Shown: in pieces, positions 1-8,539 of the stretch
Layout of the letters: the number at the start of each line of letters is the position of its first letter
How positions within the stretch are numbered: the stretch's first letter is position 1
DNA from: Arenibacter algicola
GTDB lineage: Bacteria; Bacteroidota; Bacteroidia; Flavobacteriales; Flavobacteriaceae
NCBI RefSeq assembly: GCF_000733925.1
Contig: NZ_JPOO01000001.1
Location: 186,001-250,000 of the forward strand
Reading direction: 5' to 3'
DNA: 64,000 nucleotides
Program-made: the position numbers and the translations under genes
The notes under the pieces: generated by a model
Told to the model about the DNA's origin: nothing
What the model saw: the letters and a program-made list of their open reading frames with translations, nothing else
The model's database searches: none

Positions 1-550
1 CAATACCCGGTGTTCCAAAATTGGGAAGTCCAAATGGGCCCTTCCAGTCCTTCCCTCTGTCATAGGAATACCAAATACGGGATTCGGCGCCGTGGTGGTC
101 GGTCATACGCACCGTAAAAGCCAGATTGGGATGAGTGAAATCGATTTGTTCGGCCGGAATCGGTTCCGGTGCTTTAACATCTTTTCTCATTAGGCCATGA
201 TAACTTCCGTTATCGGGAACCACAAGGTCTCCATCCCCAGCACCAGGGTCTTCCAACTTCCATGTTTCACCTCCGTCAAGACTTCGTGCCAGCACATGTA
301 GCTCCGGATTTTCCTTGTCGAAATTATGACGATCGGGTCCCAAATCCTTGTAATTGCCTTTGGAAAATCCAACCAAAATCTCATCGCCCCAATTCCAGAC
401 CTCATGGTTGGCCGGCCAGCCGCCGAACATGCCCGGTTCATAATAGACTTTTACATGTTTTACCGATCCTTGTGCAAGCTGGGCTTGTAGATTTAGTGTC
501 AATGAAAAGTACAGCAGCGCAATAATCCAGGTGCATTTATTGGTAATCAT
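1..550 (-). CDS. Secreted sialidase-like (Asp-box/BNR repeat) protein, C-terminus outside window
   Basis: The reading frame is open from an ATG at 550 to the window edge, giving 183 visible residues; the stop lies outside. Residues 1-24 form a Sec signal peptide ending in LNLQAQ. Two Asp-box motifs of the S-x-D-x-G-x-x-W kind are visible: SLDGGETW (about residues 90-97) and SYDRGKDW (about 162-169). These are typical of beta-propeller exo-sialidases and related glycan-binding or glycan-cleaving proteins. Catalytic residues cannot be judged from the fragment. The gene follows fucI by about 90 bp on the same strand, which suggests an envelope step feeding the isomerase and kinase. It could instead be a non-catalytic BNR protein. 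Confidence 0.8.
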   Translation of the reverse strand, partial: MITNKCTWIIALLYFSLTLNLQAQLAQGSVKHVKVYYEPGMFGGWPANHEVWNWGDEILVGFSKGNYKDLGPDRHNFDKENPELHVLARSLDGGETWKLEDPGAGDGDLVVPDNGSYHGLMRKDVKAPEPIPAEQIDFTHPNLAFTVRMTDHHGAESRIWYSYDRGKDWKGPFGLPNFGTPGI

Positions 551-641
551 ATATTTAGTTTCAGGGTGAGGGCATAATTTTAATTTTCTTCAATATATAA
601 AATATGGTCGTTCCTTGCAGTCCGAACAATTTTTTACAAGC

Positions 642-2423
642 CTAATAAAGCGGGCCGTAATTCTTACATGCCCTGTAATCGGCAGCTTCCTGATCCATCC
701 CAAACGAAGCCCAGTCCTTGGGTCTAAAAATACGTTCGGGTTCTACATTGTGCATATTTACCGGAATCCTGAGCATGGAACAAAGTGTTATTATTTCGTC
801 CCCAAAATGGCCATAACTGAAAGCGCCGTGATTGGCTCCCCAATTGTTCATAACGCTGTACACATCCTTGAATGCTTGGTCATTGTTCAATTTAGGGGCA
901 AACCAAGTGGTGGGCCAGGTTGGATTGGTCCTTGCATCCAAAGTATTATGTACTTCCTCAGGAAGATCTACCGTCCATCCTTCCACGATTTGCATAACCG
1001 GCCCAAGGCCTTTTATCACGTTGATCCTGCACATGGTTACCGGCATTTCGCCTTTGGTGACAAAATGGGAAGAGTATCCTCCGCCACCAAAGTATTCGTA
1101 CATGGCAGGAGGCCAATCTGTGGCTTCCAAGCATTTTTCCGCTTCGGTTTCCGATATTTCCCAGAAGGGTTTCATGGCCGGTTTCCCATCTATTTCCTGT
1201 TGTCCGGTACCATCCAGCGTGGATGAACCTGAATTGATGAGGTGTATAATTCCATTGGCCGCCTTGCCCTTGAGCTCGTGACCAGTGACCCTTTCTACTG
1301 AAGCCGGACTCCAATAGGTCCTAACGTCCGAAAACATCTGTGCCTGATTGGTAAGTAGATAGCCAAATAGCATGGAGATGCCGTTTAGGCTGTCATTTTC
1401 GGTCGCCATCATATAAGGGGGGCGGATTCCGCCCCAATCAAAGGAGGAGTTTAGTATGGCTTCCATAAAATCCCCGTTCGGCATATAGTCGTTCCACTGT
1501 CGTTGTCCTTGGAATCCGGCGGCTATGGCACCGTGACCCAGGGACTCTTCCCCAAAGCCCAATGCAGCCAATTTGGGGTTGCCGATCATAAGATCTCGGG
1601 AGATAAGTGTCATTTTTACCACGGTCTCCCATTCTTCATCCATACGCTCCCTAGATTTCTGTATTTCTTTCGCATTGTAGTTTTTACCTTCTTTGCAATG
1701 CTCTTTGGTCCATTTTATGGCTTTTTCAAATTCTTCAGGATCAAATATTCCGAGTTGCATACGGCGGTTAACCTCGCTCATATCCACATATTCGTTCCTC
1801 ATGCCCAAGTAGTCCTGAAAGAAACTCTCATTTACAATAGATCCGGCAATTCCCATGGACACAGAGCCTATGGATAGGTAGGACTTTCCGTTCATCATGG
1901 CAACGGCCAGTCCGGCTTTGGTAAATTGCAGCAATAGTTTTTGAACGTCCTCGGGAATGCTTTCATCGTTGCCGTCCTGTACTTCTTTGCCATAGATGCT
2001 AAAGGCCGGCACCCCTTTTTGGGCATGGCCGGCCAAGGCGGCGGCCAGGTAAACGGCTCCTGGTCTTTCGGTACCGTTGAAGCCCCAGATGGCTTTTGGT
2101 CGGGTTGGATTCATGTCTATGGTCTCGGTGCCATAGCACCAGCAAGAAGTTACCGTAATGGAAAGCCCTACGCCTTCCCTAAGGAATTTTTCCTCACATT
2201 TTTGTGCTTCCGGGACCCTGCCAATGGTAGTGTCGGCAATAACGCATTCTACCCTGCTGCCGTTATAGTTTCTTAGGTTGTTGGAAAGGAAATTGGCCAC
2301 ACGTTCGGCCATGGCCATGGTGGTCTGTTCCAATGATTCCCTTATACCGCCCAGACGGGCATCGATTACAGGTCTTATCCCTACTTTGGGTATTGCTCCT
2401 AGATGGTTGTATTTGTTTTGCAT
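642..2423 (-). CDS. fucI: L-fucose isomerase
   Basis: 593 residues, matching the roughly 590 of E. coli FucI, with clear similarity along the whole length (PKVGIRPVIDAR near the N-terminus, WGFNGTERPGAVYLAAALA, WEISETEAEKC, end NYGPLY). The Mn-binding residues of the family are present: Glu in FMEAILNSSF (about 340), Asp in TENDSLNG (about 363) and His in WGANHG (about 530). The enzyme interconverts L-fucose and L-fuculose in the cytosol; the same family also isomerises D-arabinose to D-ribulose. It lies 32 bp downstream of the FGGY kinase gene on the same strand, so co-transcription is likely. The family call is firm; the physiological sugar is not. Confidence 0.95.
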   Translation of the reverse strand: MQNKYNHLGAIPKVGIRPVIDARLGGIRESLEQTTMAMAERVANFLSNNLRNYNGSRVECVIADTTIGRVPEAQKCEEKFLREGVGLSITVTSCWCYGTETIDMNPTRPKAIWGFNGTERPGAVYLAAALAGHAQKGVPAFSIYGKEVQDGNDESIPEDVQKLLLQFTKAGLAVAMMNGKSYLSIGSVSMGIAGSIVNESFFQDYLGMRNEYVDMSEVNRRMQLGIFDPEEFEKAIKWTKEHCKEGKNYNAKEIQKSRERMDEEWETVVKMTLISRDLMIGNPKLAALGFGEESLGHGAIAAGFQGQRQWNDYMPNGDFMEAILNSSFDWGGIRPPYMMATENDSLNGISMLFGYLLTNQAQMFSDVRTYWSPASVERVTGHELKGKAANGIIHLINSGSSTLDGTGQQEIDGKPAMKPFWEISETEAEKCLEATDWPPAMYEYFGGGGYSSHFVTKGEMPVTMCRINVIKGLGPVMQIVEGWTVDLPEEVHNTLDARTNPTWPTTWFAPKLNNDQAFKDVYSVMNNWGANHGAFSYGHFGDEIITLCSMLRIPVNMHNVEPERIFRPKDWASFGMDQEAADYRACKNYGPLY

Positions 2424-2455
2424 TACTTTAATTTTTGTGTATTGAATTTTGTCTT

Positions 2456-4141
2456 TTAGACTTTCTGTAATTCTTGGGTTTCTATAAAGTCGCCCAAGGT
2501 GCCGTATTGTTCATACAGCTCCATATATTTTTTGACATTTTCCGGGATGGGGAGGTATTCTTTTTGAAATCCGCTGCCCATTGCATTTTGTGCTTCAAGA
2601 AAGGTCTTATAGATTCCCGAGGCCACCGCTGCTGCCATGGCTGCACCAAGGGCACAGGTCTGTTCCGATTTAATTATCCGAATGGGAAAGTTTAGGACAT
2701 CGGCCAGGATCTGCATTACGAATTCCGACTTTTGGGCCACTCCGCCGATGGCGATAATGCCGTCTATACGGACTCCCTCAGCTTGGAATTGTTCCACTAT
2801 TTTTTTGGAACCAAAAGCCGTGGCCTCTACCAATGCCCTAAAGATGTGCGGGGCCGTAGTTCCCAAGGTCAGGCCCTGAATGGCGCCTTTAAGATTTTGA
2901 TTGGAGTCCGGCGTTCTCCTGCCGTTCATCCAGTCCATCGCAATTATTCCGGAGGTATCGATTTCTATTTTACTGGCGGCCAATGTCAATTCGTTAAGGA
3001 TGCCATCGGCCATTTCTTCCATTAATTTGGCTTTGGTTTCTGCCTCCAATAAGCTGCTGTTCCCTATAATTTTGTTTGCGGGCCATAGCAACAACTCCCT
3101 AAACCAGGCATAAAGATCGCCAAAGGCGGCTTGTCCTGCTTCGAGTCCTATCATGTTCGGAATAATGGAGCCATCTACCTGTCCACAGATACCGCGGATA
3201 GCTTTTTTTCCTATTTCCTCTGTGGGAGCAACAATCATATCGCAGGTAGAGGTGCCGATCACTTTTACCATATGATATGGTTTTATGGCACTGCCAATGG
3301 CCCCAATATGGGCGTCAATAGAACCACTACCGATAATTACATTCTTGGGCAGGCCCAGAATCTGTGCCCATTCCGCGGAAATTGTACCCACGGCATGGTC
3401 GGAAGTGTAGGTATCGGTATATAACCTATCCCTTAATCCGGTCAATAGAGGGTCCAGCTCTGTCCAAAATGCGTCGGGAGGTAATCCGTCCCAGTCGGGG
3501 TGCCACATGGCTTTGTGCCCTGCCGCACACCTGCTTCTTTTTAATTTTAGGGGGTCGGTATTTCCTGTAAGGAGGGCCGGAATCCAGTCGCAGTGTTCTA
3601 TCCATGAGAAGGCTGCTTGGCGGACGGTTTTATCTACTCTCAGGGTGTGTAGGATCTTGGCCCAAAACCATTCCGAGGAATATTCCCCTCCACTGTATTT
3701 GGTATAGTCAATTCCATTTTCATGGTGTGCCAATGCGTTGATTTCTTTGGCTTCCTCAACTGCTGTATGGTCTTTCCAAAGTATAAACATGGCGTTTGGA
3801 TTTTCCTCAAAGCCTGGGAGCATTGCCAAAGGGGTTCCCTCCTGGCTAATAGCTATGGGCGTTGAGCCGGTGGTGGCCACGGAAATAGCGGCTATGCCGT
3901 CTATGACTTCTTGGGAAAGTGGAGCTATGGCCTCTTTGACGGCTTTTTTTAGGCCATCAATGTAATCCAAGGGGTGTTGTCTAAACTGATTGGTTTCCGG
4001 TTGGCAGTACATGCCTTTGCCCCATCTTTCGTATAAGGCAACGGCCTGACCCATAATTTTGCCATTGCTGGTATCTATTATCATGGTCCTTACGGAATCC
4101 GTTCCATAGTCGACCCCAAGGGTATATTTCCGGTTTTGCAT
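2456..4141 (-). CDS. FGGY-family sugar kinase of the ribulokinase (AraB) type
   Basis: 561 residues, the usual size of ribulokinases (about 560) and longer than typical L-fuculokinases (about 480). The N-terminal FGGY phosphate loop is GVDYGTDSVRTMI (residues 9-21). AraB-like signatures follow: ENPNAMFILWKDHTAVEEA, YSSEWFWAKILH, GTSTCDMIVAP, GICGQVDGSI, MDWMNGRRTPDSNQ and the C-terminal ATP-site motif GGVAQKSEFVMQ. It should phosphorylate a ketopentose or ketohexose such as ribulose. Its partner here is fucI, not araA, so D-ribulose (from D-arabinose) or L-fuculose are the plausible substrates by inference. First gene of the operon. I leave the symbol blank because substrate is uncertain. Confidence 0.88.
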   Translation of the reverse strand: MQNRKYTLGVDYGTDSVRTMIIDTSNGKIMGQAVALYERWGKGMYCQPETNQFRQHPLDYIDGLKKAVKEAIAPLSQEVIDGIAAISVATTGSTPIAISQEGTPLAMLPGFEENPNAMFILWKDHTAVEEAKEINALAHHENGIDYTKYSGGEYSSEWFWAKILHTLRVDKTVRQAAFSWIEHCDWIPALLTGNTDPLKLKRSRCAAGHKAMWHPDWDGLPPDAFWTELDPLLTGLRDRLYTDTYTSDHAVGTISAEWAQILGLPKNVIIGSGSIDAHIGAIGSAIKPYHMVKVIGTSTCDMIVAPTEEIGKKAIRGICGQVDGSIIPNMIGLEAGQAAFGDLYAWFRELLLWPANKIIGNSSLLEAETKAKLMEEMADGILNELTLAASKIEIDTSGIIAMDWMNGRRTPDSNQNLKGAIQGLTLGTTAPHIFRALVEATAFGSKKIVEQFQAEGVRIDGIIAIGGVAQKSEFVMQILADVLNFPIRIIKSEQTCALGAAMAAAVASGIYKTFLEAQNAMGSGFQKEYLPIPENVKKYMELYEQYGTLGDFIETQELQKV

Positions 4142-4171
4142 AAGTGGTTTGGATGAATTATTTAGATTAAT

Positions 4172-4183
4172 TTAAACGTTTAA
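4172..4183. promoter_or_regulatory. Perfect 12-bp palindrome upstream of the sugar operon, LacI-type operator candidate
   Basis: TTAAACGTTTAA is its own reverse complement and lies about 31 bp upstream of the kinase start codon. An AT-rich palindrome with a central CG is typical of LacI/GalR-family operators. No LacI-type gene is in the window, so this is inference from position and form. Confidence 0.4.
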
Positions 4184-4391
4184 GCAGGCAATGTAAAAAA
4201 TTATCTCCATACTGCTGTTATAAATCCAATTTTTTAACAAATGGGGATATTGGTGAGTAAGTGTGGAATTTTGAAGCTTAAAAACGGAATTTTGGGCTGT
4301 TCTAAGGTAGAAAGGCATCGAAAAATCGCAGTCCATTGCAATTATTCAAAAACTATCTATAAAGTATCGAGTTTTTTTATCAAATAAATTT

Positions 4392-4399
4392 TATTTTTG
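4392..4399 (+). promoter_or_regulatory. Bacteroidetes-type -7 box upstream of the tRNA
   Basis: TATTTTTG matches the TAnnTTTG -7 consensus of the Bacteroidetes primary sigma factor and lies 30 bp before the tRNA. A clear TTG -33 element is not evident. Confidence 0.4.
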
Positions 4400-4429
4400 C
4401 ACCCGCGGTTTAAATATTTAACTGCGAAT

Positions 4430-4501
4430 GGCCTCATAGTTCAACGGATAGAATAGAAGTTTCCTAAACTTTAGATCCAAGTTCGATTCTTGGTGAGGTC
4501 A
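4430..4501 (+). tRNA. tRNA-Arg (anticodon CCT)
   Basis: The cloverleaf folds by eye. The 7-bp acceptor stem is GGCCTCA with TGAGGTC, including one G-T wobble. The D stem is GTTC/GAAT, the anticodon stem GAAGT/ACTTT with loop TTCCTAA (anticodon CCT), and the T stem CCAAG/CTTGG with loop TTCGATT. The discriminator is A and no CCA is encoded. The 3' third (4479-4502) is repeated at 20333, marking the tRNA as the integration site of the element that follows. Confidence 0.93.
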
Positions 4502-4502
4502 C
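4479..4502 (+). repeat. attL: tRNA-side attachment repeat
   Basis: This 24-bp stretch covers the T-arm, acceptor 3' strand and discriminator of the tRNA. It matches 20333-20356 at 23 of 24 positions; the single difference is G here against A at 20351. Confidence 0.88.
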
Positions 4503-4567
4503 TTTTTAACTTGTAAAGTGGGTTAAATTAATGCAAATTTAACTGATTTACAGTGTTTTAGATAAAT

Positions 4568-4599
4568 TTTGATATCAAATGGGTTTATTTGATATCAAA
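4568..4599. repeat. Perfect 13-bp inverted repeat between attL and the integrase gene
   Basis: TTTGATATCAAAT and ATTTGATATCAAA are exact reverse complements around a 6-nt spacer. Each arm contains the palindrome TTTGATATCAAA. The position suggests a binding site for the integrase, an excisionase or a regulator of int; that role is inferred. Confidence 0.6.
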
Positions 4600-4605
4600 G
4601 GATAG

Positions 4606-4626
4606 AGTTCACAAATCGTCAACATT
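4606..4626 (+). repeat. Left copy of a 21-bp subterminal direct repeat, candidate integrase arm site
   Basis: The sequence beginning AGTTCACAAATCGT and ending AACATT recurs at 20263-20283 with one mismatch. Both copies lie inside the element: about 104 bp from attL and about 50 bp from attR. Paired subterminal repeats of this kind are usual arm-type sites for tyrosine integrases. Confidence 0.6.
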
Positions 4627-4737
4627 TTTTTCAAATGTTTTCGTAACTTGAAGCAACTTATTTTCAAGGTCTAAGATGAACTATTTTTGGTGATTTGACT
4701 TTCGTCTTCAATTAAGTTCAACTTAAAGAGGATTGTT

Positions 4738-6012
4738 ATGCGCTCTACCACAACTTTTTCTATCCTATTCTGGATATACGCCAAAAGAACTAAGAATAAT
4801 CTTGCTCCGCTCTATGCAAGAATAACCGTAGATGGGAAAAAGCTCAATATTAGCCTTAAAAGGCGAATCGATATACAGCTTTGGAACCCTCAAAAACAAA
4901 GGATAAGGGGAACAGGCAAAACTGCAAGGGACCTCAATCAGTACTTGGACGAGGTGCATTCTAAACTATTTCAATGTTATCAGGAATTAAGGGCGGAGGA
5001 TAGGCGTATTACTCCCCAGATAATCAAAGCCAAATTTGTTGGGGATGCTAAAGTGGTGCATTATACCTTAAAGGATATTATTGAGTATCATAATACCAAA
5101 ATGTTCCACAAACTTCATTACAATACTTCAAGGCTATACCTCATTAGCCAAAAGTATATCTTACTTTTTTTAAAAAAAGAATACAAAATGGACAACATAG
5201 AGTTATCCGAACTCGACTACCAGTTTATCTTGAATTTTGAGAATTTCCTCCGTGGTCATACTCCTAGGCATTACCAAAAGAAAATAGGAAATAATGCGGT
5301 TATGAAACATATACAGCGACTTCGCAGAATGGTTACCCTGGCCTATCAAATTGAATGGATAGACAAAGACCCTTTCCGTAAATTCAGACAAAAATTGGTT
5401 CCCACACACAGGGGATTTTTAAATGCCGAAGAACTAAAGGATTTGGAGGAATTAAATATTGACTCCGAAAGGTTAAAGACCGTAAGGGATATGTTTATAT
5501 TCAGTTGTTATACTGGTATTAGCTATGCAGACTTAATGCTTTTGACCAAGAATAGTGTGGTACTGGGTGTGGATAAAAGCTATTGGATCATTACCAAAAG
5601 GCAAAAAACAGGAAATGCAGTCAAGATCCCTCTTCTATCAAAAGCATTGGATTTGATAAAGCGTTACATCAATGATAAACGGTCTATGATCAACGGTACC
5701 TTATTCCCAAAAATCTCAAATCAAAAACTAAATGCTTATTTAAAAGAAATAGCCGAGCCTGCGGGAATTCAAAAGAACCTTACATTTCATATGGCGAGAC
5801 ACACCTTCGCAACCACTGTCACCCTGACAAATGGGGTGCCCATTGAAACCATTTCCAAAATGTTGGGCCACACCAAACTGGCAACAACTCAAATTTACGC
5901 TAAGGTCATCGAGAGAAAGGTATCCGATGATATGCAGATGTTAAGGGAGAAATTGGAAGAAGTTCATGAAGGTGGTATACGGGAATTAGAAAATGAATCG
6001 AATTGGAAATAA
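4738..6012 (+). CDS. int: Site-specific tyrosine recombinase (integrase)
   Basis: 424 residues in the usual order for Bacteroidetes integrases: an N-terminal arm-binding domain (about 1-90, with APLYARITVDGKKLNISL), a SAM-like core-binding domain (about 100-210) and a C-terminal catalytic domain. Catalytic motifs are HMARHTFATT (H-x-x-R), LGHTKLATTQIYAKV (His and the nucleophile Tyr) and a Lys in the beta-hairpin region KRQKTGNAVKIP. In CYTGISYADL the position usually held by the first Arg is Ser, as in several CTn-type integrases such as IntDOT, so this is not evidence of inactivation. The gene lies 236 bp from the tRNA and should integrate and excise the element at the tRNA 3' end. Confidence 0.95.
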   Translation: MRSTTTFSILFWIYAKRTKNNLAPLYARITVDGKKLNISLKRRIDIQLWNPQKQRIRGTGKTARDLNQYLDEVHSKLFQCYQELRAEDRRITPQIIKAKFVGDAKVVHYTLKDIIEYHNTKMFHKLHYNTSRLYLISQKYILLFLKKEYKMDNIELSELDYQFILNFENFLRGHTPRHYQKKIGNNAVMKHIQRLRRMVTLAYQIEWIDKDPFRKFRQKLVPTHRGFLNAEELKDLEELNIDSERLKTVRDMFIFSCYTGISYADLMLLTKNSVVLGVDKSYWIITKRQKTGNAVKIPLLSKALDLIKRYINDKRSMINGTLFPKISNQKLNAYLKEIAEPAGIQKNLTFHMARHTFATTVTLTNGVPIETISKMLGHTKLATTQIYAKVIERKVSDDMQMLREKLEEVHEGGIRELENESNWK

Positions 6013-6349
6013 AAATTGGATATTGTTTAGCTACTTACCCTTATAAATTTTTAAACATAAGAATTATATATTTCTTTGAAGTCAATTGATGTTTGGTTTA
6101 GTACGTTAAATGGCATAGACAATAAGGCCATAGAACATGTTGGTAATAAATACACTCGAGCTTCTTTGACTAGAATGCTCAATTATACTCTGGGTTTTTA
6201 GGATATCATTTAATCTTTCTAATATGCTTTTTTTTTGTGAGAATTATTTTGTCATAATGGTTCAACCAGCATACATTATGGTATTTTTTATCTTGTTCAA
6301 AAGATCACATTTTATACCCCACAAAACTTTTGATTTAGTAATTGGAAAC
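6013..6349. other. Intergenic gap, no supported gene
   Basis: Between convergent int and the efflux adaptor gene. A short open stretch on the plus strand (about 6079-6201, ending LTRMLNYTLGF) has no ATG start and may be a decayed gene tail, but I do not recognise it. The remaining ORFs overlap the adaptor gene and look spurious. Confidence 0.4.
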
Positions 6350-7621
6350 TTAGTTCATCCCTTCATGTCCTTCATGGCCAGTCATTGTTTTTCCGCTTTC
6401 TTTATTCATCATTGATTTTTTGCCCTGCAATTGTGCTGCTGCATCTATAGTGAATGTGCCATTGGTGACTATTTCATCACCATCGTCCAAACCATTTAAA
6501 ACTTCATAATTTTCTCCAATGGGAATGCCTAATTTAACTTCTCTCATCTCAAAAACTGGTTTGTCGGGATTTGTTTTAATATAGACTACGGATCGTTCGC
6601 CTGTCCATAAAATGGCAGATGAAGGAATATTTAACACTTGTCCTTTAGTTGGTGTGGTAGTCTGAATTTTACCTTCGACAAACATACCAGGTTTAAGGAT
6701 GTTTCCCGTATTATTTAATACAACTCTTAATTTTACCGTTCTTGTTTGCGGATCCAATACAGGGTCTATGAAAGATACATTGCCTTTGATTTTCTGGTTA
6801 GAATAGGCATTTGTAGTAATAGTTATTTCTTGTCCTTTTCTGAATAAATCAATCTGATTTTCATATACATCGAAATTTGCCCAAACGGTATTTAGTTTTG
6901 CGATTTTTAAAAGTGGTTGTCCCTGTTTTATATAGTCGCCTTGCTCTACCAGTTTTTCTGAAACTGTACCGGAAACGGTAGCGTATACTGGGAAATTCTC
7001 CAAAACTTTTCCTGAAGTTTCAATTTTATTAATTTGACTTTCGGATAGTTTCCACAGTTTCAATTTGTTTCTAACAGCTTCGTACAAAGCTGGTTGGGAT
7101 TCTTTTAAAGTACCTGCCGTAATCAACTCTTGTTGGGCAGCATATAGTTCTGGCGAATAAATAGTGGCCAATAATTGTCCCGTGCGAATCTCTTCTCCAG
7201 TAAAACTCACATTCAAGCGTTCTATTCTTCCAGAAAAATAACTCACTTGGACTGCATTGGAATCTTCATTTTCAACAATCTTCCCCGACAACTTCAAGGC
7301 ATTTCCATTTGATGATCTAACGTTTACCGTAGTTGTTTGGATATTGGCCAACGCCATTGCGTTTTCAGTTAGCTTAAATTGGTCTGCCAACAAACCTTCT
7401 TCTCCACTTTCTGCAGGAATTAGATCCATGCCACAAATAGGGCAATCGCCCGGTTCTGTTTGCATAATCTGTGGGTGCATGGAACAGGTCCACATCTCAC
7501 TGTGTTCGGCCACGTCATTATGATTATGTTCTGTTTCGTTATTGGAAGAATTGCCAAAGAACAACCCACCTAGGAGAAACCCCAGTGCTAATATTCCGAA
7601 ATATATGATATACTTTTTCAT
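6350..7621 (-). CDS. cusB: RND efflux periplasmic adaptor with heavy-metal-binding domain (CusB type)
   Basis: 423 residues. Residues 1-22 form a hydrophobic signal or anchor, followed by a His-rich linker (TEHNHND). A heavy-metal-binding domain sits at about 43-69: WTCSMHPQIM and CPICGMDLIP. The rest is a membrane fusion protein with a barrel-sandwich/hairpin (VENEDSNAVQVSYFSGRIERL, GTVSEKLVEQGDYIKQGQPL) and a beta-barrel (PVLDPQTRTVKLRVVL, LKPGMFVEG). The tail is His/Met-rich (GHEGHEGMN). It links the inner-membrane pump to the outer-membrane channel and may hand over Cu(I) or Ag(I). It is the most distal gene of the minus-strand efflux cluster, 347 bp from the DUF3347 gene across two strong inverted repeats. 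Confidence 0.92.
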   Translation of the reverse strand: MKKYIIYFGILALGFLLGGLFFGNSSNNETEHNHNDVAEHSEMWTCSMHPQIMQTEPGDCPICGMDLIPAESGEEGLLADQFKLTENAMALANIQTTTVNVRSSNGNALKLSGKIVENEDSNAVQVSYFSGRIERLNVSFTGEEIRTGQLLATIYSPELYAAQQELITAGTLKESQPALYEAVRNKLKLWKLSESQINKIETSGKVLENFPVYATVSGTVSEKLVEQGDYIKQGQPLLKIAKLNTVWANFDVYENQIDLFRKGQEITITTNAYSNQKIKGNVSFIDPVLDPQTRTVKLRVVLNNTGNILKPGMFVEGKIQTTTPTKGQVLNIPSSAILWTGERSVVYIKTNPDKPVFEMREVKLGIPIGENYEVLNGLDDGDEIVTNGTFTIDAAAQLQGKKSMMNKESGKTMTGHEGHEGMN

Positions 7622-7750
7622 CTGTTCATATTTATTGTTTTTTATCGGTCAGACCTGCCCGAATTCTTCATTCAGGCGGGTGTAATATCCAAGTAATTAT
7701 TTTGTCCAGATAATTATCGGGAGGTTTTAAAATTTTGCTAATGGATATTT

Positions 7751-7813
7751 CATCTGTTTATAAATTTTTTAATTACTTCTTTTTAAACCAATTAAAAAAT
7801 TTATAAACAGATG
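7751..7813. repeat. Perfect 24-bp inverted repeat between efflux genes
   Basis: Arms at 7751-7774 and 7790-7813 are exact reverse complements (left arm starts CATCTGTTTATAAATT) around a 15-nt loop. It lies in the spacer between the DUF3347 lipoprotein and cusB. The AT-rich stem could be a processing or attenuation structure, or a trace of a small inserted element. Confidence 0.7.
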
Positions 7814-7826
7814 TAACCACTTCGTT

Positions 7827-7859
7827 CCCGCCCGTACCGAAAAGGTACGTTCGGGCGGG
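7827..7859. repeat. GC-rich hairpin (CCCGCCCG / CGGGCGGG)
   Basis: An outer 8-bp stem CCCGCCCG...CGGGCGGG contains an inner stem TACC/GGTA. It stands out in an AT-rich spacer and lacks a strong T-run, so it resembles a REP-like palindrome or stabiliser more than a classic terminator. Related GC-rich text (CTGCCCG...CAGGCGGG) occurs near 7650-7680. Confidence 0.55.
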
Positions 7860-7968
7860 TTTGCAAAAACTTATTTTAATCATATCGGTATGGAATGTTT
7901 AAAACAGTTCATGCTCATTTCATCGTTTTCAATTTGTTTTATTTTACATTTTCCATAACGATATGGTT

Positions 7969-8511
7969 TTATAGTTTATTTATTGTCTCTGTAATCGTGC
8001 CACATTTTAACATCTTTTGTCCGTAGTAAGGATTTTGGATTAACTTGTCATTGGAGAGCCAGTATCCTCCCGTGTTGTTAAATGCCATGGGGCAATATTG
8101 TTTGTAGATTTCCCCAGATGACAATGATGTTTTAAGGAGGGGCTCTATTTGGGCGGTAACATCAGAAAATACTTTACGCTGCATTTCAATATTATCGGTA
8201 TCTACAATGGTTGAAGCGGTAGATTTCAATGCCGCATTGTCCGTATTTTCAATAATCATTCTTGCGCCCGATTGTGCCTCGGCAATATCGGAATTTACCA
8301 AGGCGGTCTTTATATGAATGTAATGCTGAAATATTGCCTCGGTTTTCACATCATTAAACTTGGTCTTGGTATTTACTTGGTTCGAATTGTTCATTTCGGG
8401 ATGCATTGAATTATCCTGTGGGATCTCTTTTTTTGCTTCTTTACAAGACATAGTAATTAGGCTCATAAAAGCCATTCCCATAATTGTTGTCGTTAATCTT
8501 ACTTTTTTCAT
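7969..8511 (-). CDS. DUF3347 lipoprotein, metal-efflux associated
   Basis: 180 residues. The signal peptide ends in a lipobox with Cys23 (LITMSC). The C-terminal half has the DUF3347 pattern: YCPMAF, then GGYWLSNDKLIQNPYYGQKM and LKCG. Proteins of this family are found beside copper/silver efflux genes in Bacteroidetes, and the conserved Cys, Met and His residues suggest periplasmic metal handling; that role is inferred. The linker is Met/His-rich (NSMHPEMNNSN). It follows the tolC-like gene by 28 bp on the same strand, so it is probably in the same transcript. Confidence 0.82.
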   Translation of the reverse strand: MKKVRLTTTIMGMAFMSLITMSCKEAKKEIPQDNSMHPEMNNSNQVNTKTKFNDVKTEAIFQHYIHIKTALVNSDIAEAQSGARMIIENTDNAALKSTASTIVDTDNIEMQRKVFSDVTAQIEPLLKTSLSSGEIYKQYCPMAFNNTGGYWLSNDKLIQNPYYGQKMLKCGTITETINKL

Positions 8512-8539
8512 TGTTATTAATTTTAAATTAAACTTGATT

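Noticed and set aside
190..525. Two overlapping ORFs at the left edge
   Set aside because: They overlap the minus-strand Asp-box gene in other frames; the longer frame with signal peptide and Asp-boxes is convincing.
615..1281. Plus-strand ORFs of up to 203 residues over fucI
   Set aside because: They lie antisense to a well-supported fucI frame and have no recognisable domains.
2456..4141. Calling the kinase L-fuculokinase because of fucI next door
   Set aside because: Length and motifs match ribulokinase better; substrate left open.
4738..6012. Integrase judged inactive because the first catalytic Arg seems replaced by Ser
   Set aside because: Ser at this position is known in CTnDOT-type integrases, and the other catalytic residues are present.
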